Part shown: one piece after another, positions 37,193 through 46,076 of the stretch
How positions within the stretch are numbered: the stretch's first letter is position 1
Layout of the letters: the number at the start of each line of letters is the position of its first letter
Source of the DNA: Youhaiella tibetensis
GTDB taxonomy: Bacteria; Pseudomonadota; Alphaproteobacteria; Rhizobiales; Devosiaceae
Assembly (NCBI RefSeq): GCF_008000755.1
Contig: NZ_CP041690.1
Span: forward strand, 1,613,260-1,677,259
Length of the DNA: 64,000 bases
Direction of reading: 5' to 3'
Notes under the pieces: generated by a model
What the model was told of the DNA's origin: nothing
The model's database searches: none
What the model saw: the letters and a program-made list of their open reading frames with translations, nothing else
Made by a program: the position numbers and the translations under genes

Positions 37193-38628
37193 CCATCACC
37201 CTGCTCAAAGCCAAATGGATTGTCGGTCACAAGAACGGCCGGCATTGCCTCTATGAAGATGGCGAAATCGCTGTCTCCGGCCACAGTGTCCTCTTTGTCG
37301 GCAAGGCCTTCCCGGGAAGTGCGGAAAGGGTGCTGGACTACGGAAATGCGCTGATCGGACCGGGATTTGTCGATCTGGATGCCGTCTCAGATCTCGACAC
37401 GACGGTCCTGGGTTTCGACAACCAGCCACCGGCGCGGAAGGGGCGCGTCTGGCCTCAAAGCTACATGCAGGCGGGTCCTATCGAGATGTATACGCGCGAG
37501 GAACTGGCCTTCCAGAAGAAGTATGCCTTCACGCGCCTCATCCGCAGCGGCATCACGACCGCATTGCCGATCGCCTCGCTTTTCTATCGGGAGTGGGGCG
37601 AGACGGTCGAGGAATTCTCCGATGCAGCCGGCGCTGCCGAGGAATTGGGCCTGCGCGTCTATCTCGGTCCGGCCTATCGCTCGGGCAACACCTTCGTGCG
37701 CGACGACGGCTCGCTCGACTTCCATTTCGATGAGGCCCGAGGGCTGGCTGGCCTTCGGGACGCCGAGAAGTTCTGCGCCGAATTCGAGGGTAGGGGCGAT
37801 GGCCTCATTCGGACGATGCTCGCCCCCGACCGGGTGGAGACCTGCACGCCTGAACTGCTGCGCCAGTCCGCTGCCGCCTCACGAGAGCTCAACGTCCCCG
37901 TTCGCCTCCATAGCTGCCAGTCTCGCTTTGAGTACGACAGCGTCGTCAAACTGCGCGGCATGACGCCGCCGGAATGGCTCAAGAGCCTCGACTTCCTCTC
38001 GGAGAGGGCGCTACTGCCGCACGGCACGTTCGTGTCGGGCGACGACCTCGAGATCGTCAGGGACTCTGGGGCCACCATCGTTCACTGCCCGTTGGTCTCG
38101 GCGCGCCATGGCAACGCGCTGCGCTCTTTCCGCTCCTATCGCGACATGGGCATCCGCATCGGACTAGGCACCGATACCTATCCGCCAGACATGCTGCTCA
38201 ACATGCAGGTCGGTCTGATGGTTTGCCGGGTCGTCGAGCAGAACTCCGAAGCCTGTCGTGCGGAAGACTACTACGACGCTGCCACCGTCGCCGGCGCCGA
38301 TGCCCTGGGCCGCCCGGACCTCGGGCGTTTGCAGCCGGGTGCCAAGGCCGACCTCATTGTGGTGGATTTCGATGATCCCTTCATCGGCCAGACCATCGAT
38401 CCAATCCAAACGCTGCTGCTCAACGCAACCGCCCACACCATCCGCTCGGTCATGATCAACGGCCGCTTCGTGATGGAAGATGGCGTTATCCCCGGCATCG
38501 ATGACCGCGCCTATCGCCGTCAGGCCCAGGGGCAGTTCGATGGTGTCGTCGCCAAGTACCCCATGCGCACCCTGGGTCATCCTCCCTTGGAAGAGATATT
38601 CTCATCGAGCTATCCCCGCTTTTCCTGA
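37189..38628 (+). CDS. Amidohydrolase-superfamily protein lacking the HxH motif
   Basis: 479 aa, resembling the chlorohydrolase/cytosine-deaminase-like branch with an N-terminal and C-terminal small beta domain and a TIM barrel. Downstream metal residues are recognisable: His241 (RLHSCQS), His278 (LLPHGT) and Asp329 (GTDTYPPD). The first-strand HxH is replaced: PGFVDLDAVSDLD puts Asp64 and Val66 where the two His are expected. Activity with an altered or mononuclear metal site, or loss of activity, is possible. It is translationally coupled to the permease upstream. Substrate unknown. Confidence 0.8.
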   Translation: MTITLLKAKWIVGHKNGRHCLYEDGEIAVSGHSVLFVGKAFPGSAERVLDYGNALIGPGFVDLDAVSDLDTTVLGFDNQPPARKGRVWPQSYMQAGPIEMYTREELAFQKKYAFTRLIRSGITTALPIASLFYREWGETVEEFSDAAGAAEELGLRVYLGPAYRSGNTFVRDDGSLDFHFDEARGLAGLRDAEKFCAEFEGRGDGLIRTMLAPDRVETCTPELLRQSAAASRELNVPVRLHSCQSRFEYDSVVKLRGMTPPEWLKSLDFLSERALLPHGTFVSGDDLEIVRDSGATIVHCPLVSARHGNALRSFRSYRDMGIRIGLGTDTYPPDMLLNMQVGLMVCRVVEQNSEACRAEDYYDAATVAGADALGRPDLGRLQPGAKADLIVVDFDDPFIGQTIDPIQTLLLNATAHTIRSVMINGRFVMEDGVIPGIDDRAYRRQAQGQFDGVVAKYPMRTLGHPPLEEIFSSSYPRFS

Positions 38629-38642
38629 CGGCCCCAAAACTA

Positions 38643-38670
38643 AAAGGCCCCGTCCAGCGACGGGGCCTTT
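38643..38670. terminator. Bidirectional terminator between amidohydrolase and glcB
   Basis: AAAGGCCCCGTC and its exact reverse complement flank a CAGC loop. The A-run on one side and T-run on the other allow it to stop transcription from both converging genes. Confidence 0.85.
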
Positions 38671-38675
38671 CCTTT

Positions 38676-40859
38676 TCAGCCGAACAGGGCCTTGGCTTCG
38701 CGTCGCCGCGCCGTGAGAATATGTTCAGTATAGCCGTTAGGTTGCTTGCGACCCTTGAGAACCAGGTCCTCGGCCGCCTTGAAGGCAGGGCCGTCGAAGC
38801 GGGGTGCCATGGGGCGGTAGCCGGTCGTGCCGGCATTCTGGGCATCTACCACCTCTGCCATGCGCCGCAGCGTTTCGCGCACCTGCGCTTCGCTGACCAC
38901 GCCGTGATGCAACCAGTTGGCGACGTGCTGGCTGCTGATGCGCAGCGTGGCGCGATCTTCCATCAGCCGCACGTCGTGGATATCGGGCACCGTCGAGCAA
39001 CCCACGCCCTGATCGACCCAACGCACCACATAGCCCAGCAGGCCTTGCAGGTTGTTCTCGAGCTCGTCGTTCACCTCCTCCGCCGAGTATTCCCTGGTCG
39101 AGAGCGGGATGGTCAGCAGGTCGGCCAGTGCGGCGCGCGTTTTGCCTCGCAACTGGTCCTGAACGCTTGCGACGTCGACGGCATGGTAGTGCAATGCATG
39201 CAGTGTGGCCGCAGTCGGGGTGGGTACCCAGGCGGTGCTGGCTCCAGCCTTTGGATGGCCGCTCTTCTGGGCCAGCAGGTCCGCCATCTGGTCGGGCGCG
39301 GCCCACATGCCCTTGCCGATCTGGGCGCGACCGGGAAGGTTGCGCGCAATGCCGACATCGACATTGTTGTCCTCGTAGGCCTTGATCCAGGCCGTTGCTT
39401 TCATCTCGGACTTGCGCACCATGGGGCCGGCTTCCATCGAGGTGTGGATCTCATCACCCGTGCGGTCGAGGAATCCGGTGTTGATGAACACGGTGCGGTC
39501 GCGGACCTTGGAAAGACATGCAGCCAAGTTCACCGAGGTGCGGCGTTCTTCGTCCATCACCCCGATCTTCATCGTGTAGCGCTGCAGGCCCGTGAGTTCC
39601 TCGATGCGCTTGAAAAGAGCATCGGAGAGCCCGACCTCGTCCGGCCCGTGCATCTTGGGCTTGACGACGTAGACCGAGCCGGTGCGGCTGTTGCGCGCCG
39701 CATTCTCGCCGCGGATGTCCTGAACAGCGCTGGCGACTGTAATCGCGGCGTCGAGGATAGCCTCGGGTACCGGCTTGCCGGCCCCGTCAAGCACGGCATC
39801 GGTGAACATGTGGTGCCCCACATTGCGCACCAGCATGAGAGAACGACCGTGAACGGTGAGTGACTCTCCCCCGGGCGCCGTGTAGGTGCGGTCGCCGACG
39901 AGACGCCGCTCGATCGTCTTGCCGCCCTTCTCGAACTGCGCGGTGAGCTTGCCGGTCATCAGGCCGAGCCAGTTGCGATAGGCCGCGACCTTGTCTTCGG
40001 CGTCAACCGCTGCCACGGCATCCTCGAGATCCATGATGGTCGATACCGCCGATTCCACCACGACATCGGCGATGCCAGCCTTGTCGAGCTGGCCAACCGG
40101 GCTTTCCCGGTCGATCACGAGCTCGATGTGGAGTCGGTTGTTGACTAACAGGACCTTTGTGGGTGCATGGCGCGGACCGACGAAGCCGGCGAGCTTGTTG
40201 TCGTCCACGAGCCGCGTCTTGCGGCCATCCGCCAGCGTTGCCTCGAGCCGTCCGCGCTCGACGGCATAGGCCGTGGCTTCAGCGTGACTGGCGGCGACGA
40301 GCGGGGCAGCCTCATCGAGGAACGCGCGCACGCGGGCTATCACCCGTTCTGCGCGACGCGGGTTGAACGCGCCACTTCGGGCAGCGCCGTCGTCGGCACC
40401 GATGGCATCGGTGCCGTAGAGCGCGTCATAGAGGCTCCCCCAGCGGGCATTGGCGGCATTGAGGGCGTAGCGCGCATTGGAGACGGGCACGACCAGTTGC
40501 GGGCCCGCAATGGTGCCGATCTCGGCATCCACGTTCTTGGTCGCGACCTGGTAGGCGTCGGCGGCAGGGGTGGGCTGCAGGTACCCGATCCCGCGCAGGA
40601 ACGCCTCGTACTCAGCCGCGTCGTGCGGTTTGCCCTTACGTTCGATGTGCCAGGCGTCGATCTTCCCCTGCATGTCGTCCCGAATGGCAAGCAACTCGTG
40701 ATGCCTCGGCGTCAGGTCTTTGATGATCGAGGCAAGACCTTCCCAAAAAGCCGCCGGCTCGATCCGAGCGGTCGGCAGCACCTCATCGTCCACGAAGGCG
40801 CGCAATGCGGGATGGACGGAAAGACCGGCGACGCTCTCGTAATTGTCGGGCTTGGTCAC
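38676..40859 (-). CDS. glcB: Malate synthase G
   Basis: 727 aa, the usual length for the long GlcB isoform, which condenses glyoxylate with acetyl-CoA to malate. Recognisable blocks include [28 protein letters not shown] and [15 protein letters not shown]-like text near residue 420. The GTG at 40859 has AAGGAG upstream and gives [10 protein letters not shown] at the N-terminus; longer reading lacks family similarity. It is alone on the minus strand within the nitrogen island, where allantoicase-derived ureidoglycolate would yield glyoxylate, its substrate. Confidence 0.95.
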   Translation of the reverse strand: MTKPDNYESVAGLSVHPALRAFVDDEVLPTARIEPAAFWEGLASIIKDLTPRHHELLAIRDDMQGKIDAWHIERKGKPHDAAEYEAFLRGIGYLQPTPAADAYQVATKNVDAEIGTIAGPQLVVPVSNARYALNAANARWGSLYDALYGTDAIGADDGAARSGAFNPRRAERVIARVRAFLDEAAPLVAASHAEATAYAVERGRLEATLADGRKTRLVDDNKLAGFVGPRHAPTKVLLVNNRLHIELVIDRESPVGQLDKAGIADVVVESAVSTIMDLEDAVAAVDAEDKVAAYRNWLGLMTGKLTAQFEKGGKTIERRLVGDRTYTAPGGESLTVHGRSLMLVRNVGHHMFTDAVLDGAGKPVPEAILDAAITVASAVQDIRGENAARNSRTGSVYVVKPKMHGPDEVGLSDALFKRIEELTGLQRYTMKIGVMDEERRTSVNLAACLSKVRDRTVFINTGFLDRTGDEIHTSMEAGPMVRKSEMKATAWIKAYEDNNVDVGIARNLPGRAQIGKGMWAAPDQMADLLAQKSGHPKAGASTAWVPTPTAATLHALHYHAVDVASVQDQLRGKTRAALADLLTIPLSTREYSAEEVNDELENNLQGLLGYVVRWVDQGVGCSTVPDIHDVRLMEDRATLRISSQHVANWLHHGVVSEAQVRETLRRMAEVVDAQNAGTTGYRPMAPRFDGPAFKAAEDLVLKGRKQPNGYTEHILTARRREAKALFG

Positions 40860-41258
40860 GGAAAGAGCTCCTTGAAGGATCGAAAATGGGCGGCGAGGCG
40901 ATGGGGGCGCCCCCGCCACCCTAGGTTGGTTCTGCCGAAGAGACGTCGACCTCCCGAACCGATCCAGCCGTCTGTGATCGGGGCCTGTGCGAGATCGTTC
41001 GTTCTCCTCCTCATCGAAGGACTAACAAGCCTGGGGTGCCGATCGTAGGCGCCCAGGGACAGCCTGTGATCGCAAACATTGTATCCATTGACAAGCATTT
41101 TTTGATACAAGATAGTATACAAATTCAGTGTTCGGTCACGGGCTAAGATGGGCGTGGTAGACGGAAACAGGCCGGAAATCCGGGGCGTTTGGTGCCTTCC
41201 CAGTGCGGGCCGTAGTTACTGGCGGTTTTGTATACAGCTTTAGTCTGAGGAGGCGTGG
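40860..41258. promoter_or_regulatory. Divergent regulatory gap between glcB and the TIM-barrel operon
   Basis: 399 nt without a convincing gene. TTGTATC (41079-41085) and GATACAA (41104-41110) form a perfect 7-bp inverted repeat with an 18-nt spacer. AGTATACAAA lies at 41114-41123, and TTGTATACAG at 41228-41237, one base from the TTGTATACAA palindrome favoured by FCD-type GntR regulators. The latter lies 21 nt upstream of the TIM-barrel start, overlapping the expected promoter. Confidence 0.6.
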
Positions 41259-42335
41259 ATGCGGATAGGCGTCGATGGGCGCAAGATACCGGAGGCGGCC
41301 CAGCGCGGCCCGGTCGATAGCCTCGACCATGGCAAGAGCTTCGGCATTGGCGGGCTTTTTTACCGGACGGTGCTGGACATGAGCCCCACGCTCGATCGCG
41401 GTGAGTTGCGGGCCATCCGCCAGCGTGCGGACGAATTGGGCATGTATGTCGAAACCGGCCTGGGCAAGGTCAATCCCTATGCCAGCCCGGAGGCTCCGGA
41501 ACTCCGGCGTGCCGGCGATGGCGACATCGTCCTGGGTTTCCGGCGCATGATGGAGGCGTGCGTCGAGATCGGCTGCACTGACCTCTGGATCGCCACCGCG
41601 AACTACAAGACCGTCTATGCGGGCAAATGGGCCTATGACCGTTTTCGCACCGACGTGACTTGGGCCGAGCAGCTTGCGGCGACCGAGGGCTTCCTTCACA
41701 AGCTCGCGCCTATCGCGCGCGACTTGGGTATCCACATGAACATGGAAACCCACGAAGAGATCACCACCTTCGAGTTGCTCCGCCTTATCGAAGCCGTGGG
41801 CGAGGACGTCATGGGCGTGGTGCTCGATACGCTCAACCCGATGCAACGCGGGGAGCATCCGGTCTGGGCCGCGCGGCGGGTCGCGCCCTATGTTCGCCAG
41901 ACCCATATCAAGGACGCCTATCTCGCCCATGTGCCGGGAGGCATAACCATTCAGGCTCGCGCCTGTGGGGATGGCGTTATCGATTTTGGCGAGGTTCTGA
42001 AGGTCCTTGCCGCTCACAACGCCACGGTGAATCTTTCGCTCGAATGCGCAGGGCCCCGTGACGCCAGCTTCGTGCCGCGTCACACGCTGATCGAGGTCTT
42101 CGAGCCTGATTGGCTTGCCAACCACCCTGATCTCACCATCGAGGAATACGCCGCGTTCCTCGAACTCGTTCACACCTATGCCAGGCGCATTGCGTCGGGC
42201 GAGGTGCCCACGTGGGATCAGTACGTCGCCGCGCCGTTCGGCTATGACGAATCCATCGCAACCATCAAGAAGAGCACCGCGCACCTGCGGGCGATATGCT
42301 CCGAACTCAACCTTCCCCTGGAGGCCGCCCCATGA
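41259..42335 (+). CDS. Xylose-isomerase-like TIM-barrel protein (paralog 2 of 4)
   Basis: 358 aa. Same family as 31544-32617 and visibly closest to 56874-57962: it begins MRIGVDGRKIPEAA and keeps YDRFRTDVTW and ETHEEITT. Predicted metal ligands are Glu163, Asp190, His216 and Glu262, all present. GAGGAGG precedes the ATG. Its stop overlaps the paralog 3 start by 4 nt, so the two may form a complex or act in sequence. Substrate unknown; the following amidohydrolase hints at a sugar- or acid-linked nitrogen compound. Confidence 0.82.
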   Translation: MRIGVDGRKIPEAAQRGPVDSLDHGKSFGIGGLFYRTVLDMSPTLDRGELRAIRQRADELGMYVETGLGKVNPYASPEAPELRRAGDGDIVLGFRRMMEACVEIGCTDLWIATANYKTVYAGKWAYDRFRTDVTWAEQLAATEGFLHKLAPIARDLGIHMNMETHEEITTFELLRLIEAVGEDVMGVVLDTLNPMQRGEHPVWAARRVAPYVRQTHIKDAYLAHVPGGITIQARACGDGVIDFGEVLKVLAAHNATVNLSLECAGPRDASFVPRHTLIEVFEPDWLANHPDLTIEEYAAFLELVHTYARRIASGEVPTWDQYVAAPFGYDESIATIKKSTAHLRAICSELNLPLEAAP

Positions 42336-43264
42336 TCGGCATCATCAAGAGCTCGCTGCCCGATGCGAGGAACCTTTCGGCGATCGAAGCTCTCAACGCA
42401 GCGGCGCAACTAGGGCTCAAAGGACTGCTGTTCAATTCGCTCTACGATCTCAGCCCCAACCTAGATCCGTCCGAGATGCAGACCGTTCGCGCCGAGGCCG
42501 ACCGGCTCGACCTCTTCATCTCGGCGAGCCTTGGAGTGGTCAATCCGGCGCTGCCGTTTCGCGGCGAGAAGATCGCCGAAGCTGGGGCAGGGGATATGGA
42601 GGCCGGGGTACGCCGCCTCGTCAGCCTCGCGGCCGATATCGGCATTCATGACCTGTTCTTCGTCATCGGCATGATCGAGGAGCGATTCAGCGAGACTGTC
42701 ACCTGGCAGGTGCAGCGCGATGCGGTCGCGGCCTTGATCCTGCGCTGCGCGCCTCTACTGCGCGAGCGCGGCTCCAAACTCCTCATCAAGACCCACGAGG
42801 AGATCACGACGGCCGAGATTGTGGCGCTGGTCGAAACCGTCGGCCCGGACCTGTTGGGTGTTGCCTACGACCCGGTCAACGTCCTTTGTCGCCTCGAGGA
42901 TCCGGTCGAAGCGGCCCGCCGCGTCGCTCCGTTCGCTGTCCAGGTGCACTATGACGATGCCATCGTGCGCTTCGAGGACCGTGGCATTCGCCGCTTCCTC
43001 TCACCCGCAGGGGAAGGCGCCATCGATTGGGAGGCCATCCTGGCACTCATGCCCAAAGCCAATGTCTGGATCGAGATGCACAGCGGCCAATTCGCGATGC
43101 CTGTCTTCGATCCTGCCTGGTTGCGCTTGCAGCCCGGCATCGCCCTCAACGAATATGCGTCGGTGCTCGCCATGGCCGTCAAGTTCGGCGGACGCGAAAT
43201 GCCCTGGGACCAGACCAGGCCCACCGACCGCCTGCCTCAAGCCTACCGGAACCTCTTGAAATGA
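42332..43264 (+). CDS. TIM-barrel protein, divergent paralog 3 of 4 with a lost metal Glu
   Basis: 310 aa, shorter at both ends than the other paralogs. THEEITTAE is kept, but the residue just before it is Lys153 where the others have the metal-binding Glu; Asp180, His206 and Glu248 remain. The N-terminal DGRK and the YDRFRTDV block are also missing (EERFSETVTW instead). It may be a regulatory or structural partner of paralog 2, or use a different mechanism. It overlaps paralog 2 and the amidohydrolase by 4 nt each. The open frame reaches 36 nt upstream, inside the previous gene. Confidence 0.75.
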   Translation: MIGIIKSSLPDARNLSAIEALNAAAQLGLKGLLFNSLYDLSPNLDPSEMQTVRAEADRLDLFISASLGVVNPALPFRGEKIAEAGAGDMEAGVRRLVSLAADIGIHDLFFVIGMIEERFSETVTWQVQRDAVAALILRCAPLLRERGSKLLIKTHEEITTAEIVALVETVGPDLLGVAYDPVNVLCRLEDPVEAARRVAPFAVQVHYDDAIVRFEDRGIRRFLSPAGEGAIDWEAILALMPKANVWIEMHSGQFAMPVFDPAWLRLQPGIALNEYASVLAMAVKFGGREMPWDQTRPTDRLPQAYRNLLK

Positions 43265-44733
43265 CCGATCTCCTTCTCCTGCACGGCACCGTCATCACCG
43301 TCGACCGCGAACGCCGCATCATCGAAGACGGCGCCGTCGCTATCTCCGGCGACCGGATCGTGGAGGTTGGCACCTCCGCCGAACTCGAACCGAAGCACGT
43401 CGGCAAGAAGATCGTCGATTGCCGCGGCAAGGTGGTGATTCCGGGGCTGGTCGATGCGCACGGTCACGCCGGTCACTCGCTCATCAAGACCATCGCGGCC
43501 GATAGCCCGTCGATGTGGATGCGCATCGTCACGCCGACGTACTACCACTACGCCACGCGCGACTTCTGGTACGCCGACGGGTTGGTTTCCGGCCTCGAGC
43601 GGCTGCGCGCCGGCGTCACCACCGGCGCCAGTATCATCGCCTCGATGCCGCGCAGCGATGACCCCGTCTTCGGCATCAACCACGCCAAGGCCTACACCGA
43701 GGTCGGTATCAAGGAAATCCTCTGCGTGGGGCCGGCCGGTCTCCCCTGGCCGCATCCGGTCACGCGATGGGATACCGGCAGGCCCGTCCGCCATGACGTG
43801 ACCTTCGAGGAAATGATCGAGGGCGCAGAGGCGGTGATCGAGGCCGTCAACGGGAGCGCCGACGGCCGCATCAAGGTTTACCTGACGCCCTTTACCATTG
43901 CGCCTTCCGTCGATCCCTCCAATCCGTCGACCCCGGACAAGGCCGTCAATCTCACGGCCGATGACCGGATGCAAGCGCGGCGGGTGCGAGAGACCGCCCG
44001 CAAATGGGGCGTTCGCATCCATTCTGATGCCTTTGCCGGCCAGGTGCGCATGGCGTTCCAGGACAAGGAAAACGCACTGCTCGGGCCCGATGTACACCTG
44101 CAGCACTGCATCGGTCTGTCTCACGAGGAGGTCGATATCCTCGCCGAAACCGGGACGCACATGACGCACTCCCCGGGCGGCCGGGCACCGATCCTCGACA
44201 TGATTTCCAAGGGCGTCAACGTGGCCATCACCTCGGACGGCACCGCGCCGCGCCGGCCCTTCGACATGTTCCAGATGGCCCGTATGGCCCAGTTCGCCCA
44301 GCAAATGCTTCATGTCGACCAATATCTGCTGCCGCCCGGCAAGCTACTCGAAATGATCACCATCGACGCGGCAAAGGCGCTTGGCCTCGACCACGAGGTC
44401 GGTTCGCTGGACGCCGGCAAGAAAGCGGACGTCACCATTATCGACATGCGCCAACCGCACCTGACGCCGAACTGGATGGTGGTGCATCGCCTCATGCATC
44501 AGGCCGTGGGGAGCGACGTCGATACGGTGATCGTCGATGGCAAGATCCTGATGGAGGGCCGTAAGGTGCTCACCGTCGATATGATCGACGCCCTCGATTT
44601 CGGTGAACGCGAAGCCTGGGCGCTCGTGGAGCGAGCGGGGCTGAGGGCGCACATGCACGATCCAGGCTGGGGCCAGTTGAGCCGCACGTTCAGCGAACCT
44701 ATCGTCCCTCCCGCACCGCCAAGGATCGACTAG
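43261..44733 (+). CDS. Amidohydrolase, chlorohydrolase/deaminase type (metal site intact)
   Basis: 490 aa. Metal and catalytic residues fit a deaminase-like amidohydrolase: His67 and His69 (VDAHGHAGH), His254 (RIHSDAF), His282 (QHCIGLSHEE) and Asp326 (TSDGTAP). This branch covers 8-oxoguanine, guanine, methylthioadenosine and triazine substrates; none can be chosen from sequence alone. The neighbouring ureide genes suggest a purine-related or cyclic amide compound. Its ATG overlaps the paralog 3 stop; the frame is open further back but only across that gene. It converges on the M24 gene with a 21-nt gap and no terminator. Confidence 0.85.
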   Translation: MTDLLLLHGTVITVDRERRIIEDGAVAISGDRIVEVGTSAELEPKHVGKKIVDCRGKVVIPGLVDAHGHAGHSLIKTIAADSPSMWMRIVTPTYYHYATRDFWYADGLVSGLERLRAGVTTGASIIASMPRSDDPVFGINHAKAYTEVGIKEILCVGPAGLPWPHPVTRWDTGRPVRHDVTFEEMIEGAEAVIEAVNGSADGRIKVYLTPFTIAPSVDPSNPSTPDKAVNLTADDRMQARRVRETARKWGVRIHSDAFAGQVRMAFQDKENALLGPDVHLQHCIGLSHEEVDILAETGTHMTHSPGGRAPILDMISKGVNVAITSDGTAPRRPFDMFQMARMAQFAQQMLHVDQYLLPPGKLLEMITIDAAKALGLDHEVGSLDAGKKADVTIIDMRQPHLTPNWMVVHRLMHQAVGSDVDTVIVDGKILMEGRKVLTVDMIDALDFGEREAWALVERAGLRAHMHDPGWGQLSRTFSEPIVPPAPPRID

Positions 44734-44754
44734 TCATGGGGTATCCCGCGCAGA

Positions 44755-45942
44755 CTAGCCGAGAACGGCAAGTCCGCGCGGGTACCTTGTCAGCCATTCC
44801 GCGCCGGTTTCGGTCACGACAGCCGCGTCTCCGGCGCAGACGTGGCCTAGCCCGGGCAGGTTGTAGTTGGGGTGAATTTCCACCACCTGCCCCACGCTCA
44901 GTAGCGGTCCCTGTGCATCCAGCCGCTTGTCGCGAGAGGCGCTGAGCGCGTAGGCCAGCGGCGGGTCGCTGTAGTCGAGCCCGAGCTGGTGGCATGACTG
45001 AAACCGGAAGGGATCGGTTTGGCGCGTATAAGGGCAATTGGCGTCGATAAGGCCCTCCAACACATCGCTGATCAGGTGTGCAGGCTTGCCCGGCGCCATC
45101 ACGGCCAGAGCCGCATCCTGGATGCCGATGAGCGTCTCTGCCGCCTTTGACAGATCGCGGCTGGGCTCACCCAGGATCGCCATGCGCAACCCTTGCGTGA
45201 AATGCCCTTCAACACAGACTGTCGTCCCGAGCTGCACCCGGTCGCCCGGCGAAATGGTGCTGGCCAGCTCGAAATACTCGAAGCTGGTGATAGGCGGGTT
45301 CGGGCCAACTGCAAGCCAGAGCCTGGCGCTTTCCGCCTCCAGGGCGCGGCCCGCAAACTCCACTTCCGCCATGAGGCGCGCCGGCGTCATTCCCGGCTCC
45401 ACAGCTGCCTGGAAGGCGCGCGCGATCATCAGATCCGAGATCCGGGACGCTTCGCGTTGCAGCGCAACATCGGCGGGATGGACGATTTCCCGCAGTTTAT
45501 GTACGGCCGCATCGACATCGATCAGTCGCGGCAGCCTGGCGACGATGTTGCGCTCTATCCGAACGGGGAGGTCAGGACGGCCCGCGAGGCCGATCGGAGC
45601 ATCCTCACGGATCCCCAATTCGTCCAAAGCCTGCGCGATGCCCGCCCCGAAATCAGCCGCCTGCCGCACCTCGGCCATCGTCGACACCCTGGCCCTGAAC
45701 ATGCGTTTCTCGTTCGAGCCAGGCCCGAAGGCGATGGGCCGCCCCTGCGCCGGAATGAGCAGCGCCACCGCGCCGTTGAAAGTCGAATAGCCAAGGAAGT
45801 AAGCGGTATTGCCGCCGCTTTGACCCGCTCCGCCGGCGCGTGAGGCGGAGCAAAGCACGAGAGCAGCGAGGCCGCGTTCCGCTGCCAGGTCGCGCGCTCT
45901 TTCGATCCGTTCCTCAAGAACTTCCTGTGGAATGACCATCAT
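44755..45942 (-). CDS. M24/creatinase-like pita-bread protein without most metal ligands
   Basis: 395 aa, with an N-terminal RNase-H-like half and a C-terminal pita-bread half. Of the five usual M24 metal ligands only the His (CHQLGLDYSDPP) is obvious. The Asp pair is replaced in DRVQLGTTVCVEGHFTQ, the Glu of the IEPG-type motif is His in VEIHPNYN, and the last Glu is Gly in CAGDAAVVTETG. Creatinase is the known metal-independent relative, so C-N hydrolysis of a urea- or guanidine-type compound is plausible. GGGAGAGCGAG precedes the ATG at 45942. Divergent from puuE across a GATAC/GTATC operator. Confidence 0.75.
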   Translation of the reverse strand: MMVIPQEVLEERIERARDLAAERGLAALVLCSASRAGGAGQSGGNTAYFLGYSTFNGAVALLIPAQGRPIAFGPGSNEKRMFRARVSTMAEVRQAADFGAGIAQALDELGIREDAPIGLAGRPDLPVRIERNIVARLPRLIDVDAAVHKLREIVHPADVALQREASRISDLMIARAFQAAVEPGMTPARLMAEVEFAGRALEAESARLWLAVGPNPPITSFEYFELASTISPGDRVQLGTTVCVEGHFTQGLRMAILGEPSRDLSKAAETLIGIQDAALAVMAPGKPAHLISDVLEGLIDANCPYTRQTDPFRFQSCHQLGLDYSDPPLAYALSASRDKRLDAQGPLLSVGQVVEIHPNYNLPGLGHVCAGDAAVVTETGAEWLTRYPRGLAVLG

Positions 45943-45961
45943 CTCGCTCTCCCTCATGATC

Positions 45962-45988
45962 GGATACAATGAATGTAGATTATGTATC
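45962..45988. promoter_or_regulatory. GATACA/TGTATC inverted repeat in the M24-puuE gap
   Basis: GATACA (45963-45968) and TGTATC (45983-45988) form an exact 6-bp dyad with a 14-nt spacer inside the 134-nt divergent gap, so one bound GntR dimer could control both genes. Confidence 0.5.
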
Positions 45989-46076
45989 AGAAAATGGATT
46001 GAGCAAGGTCCAAATCTGTGGAAGAGCTACAGGACCCAGGCGCCTTCGGTGTGCCGGTCCTGTCCAGGAGAATTCA

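Noticed and set aside
38721-39863. 380-codon plus-strand frame
   Set aside because: It is antisense to glcB, whose protein motifs are unmistakable.
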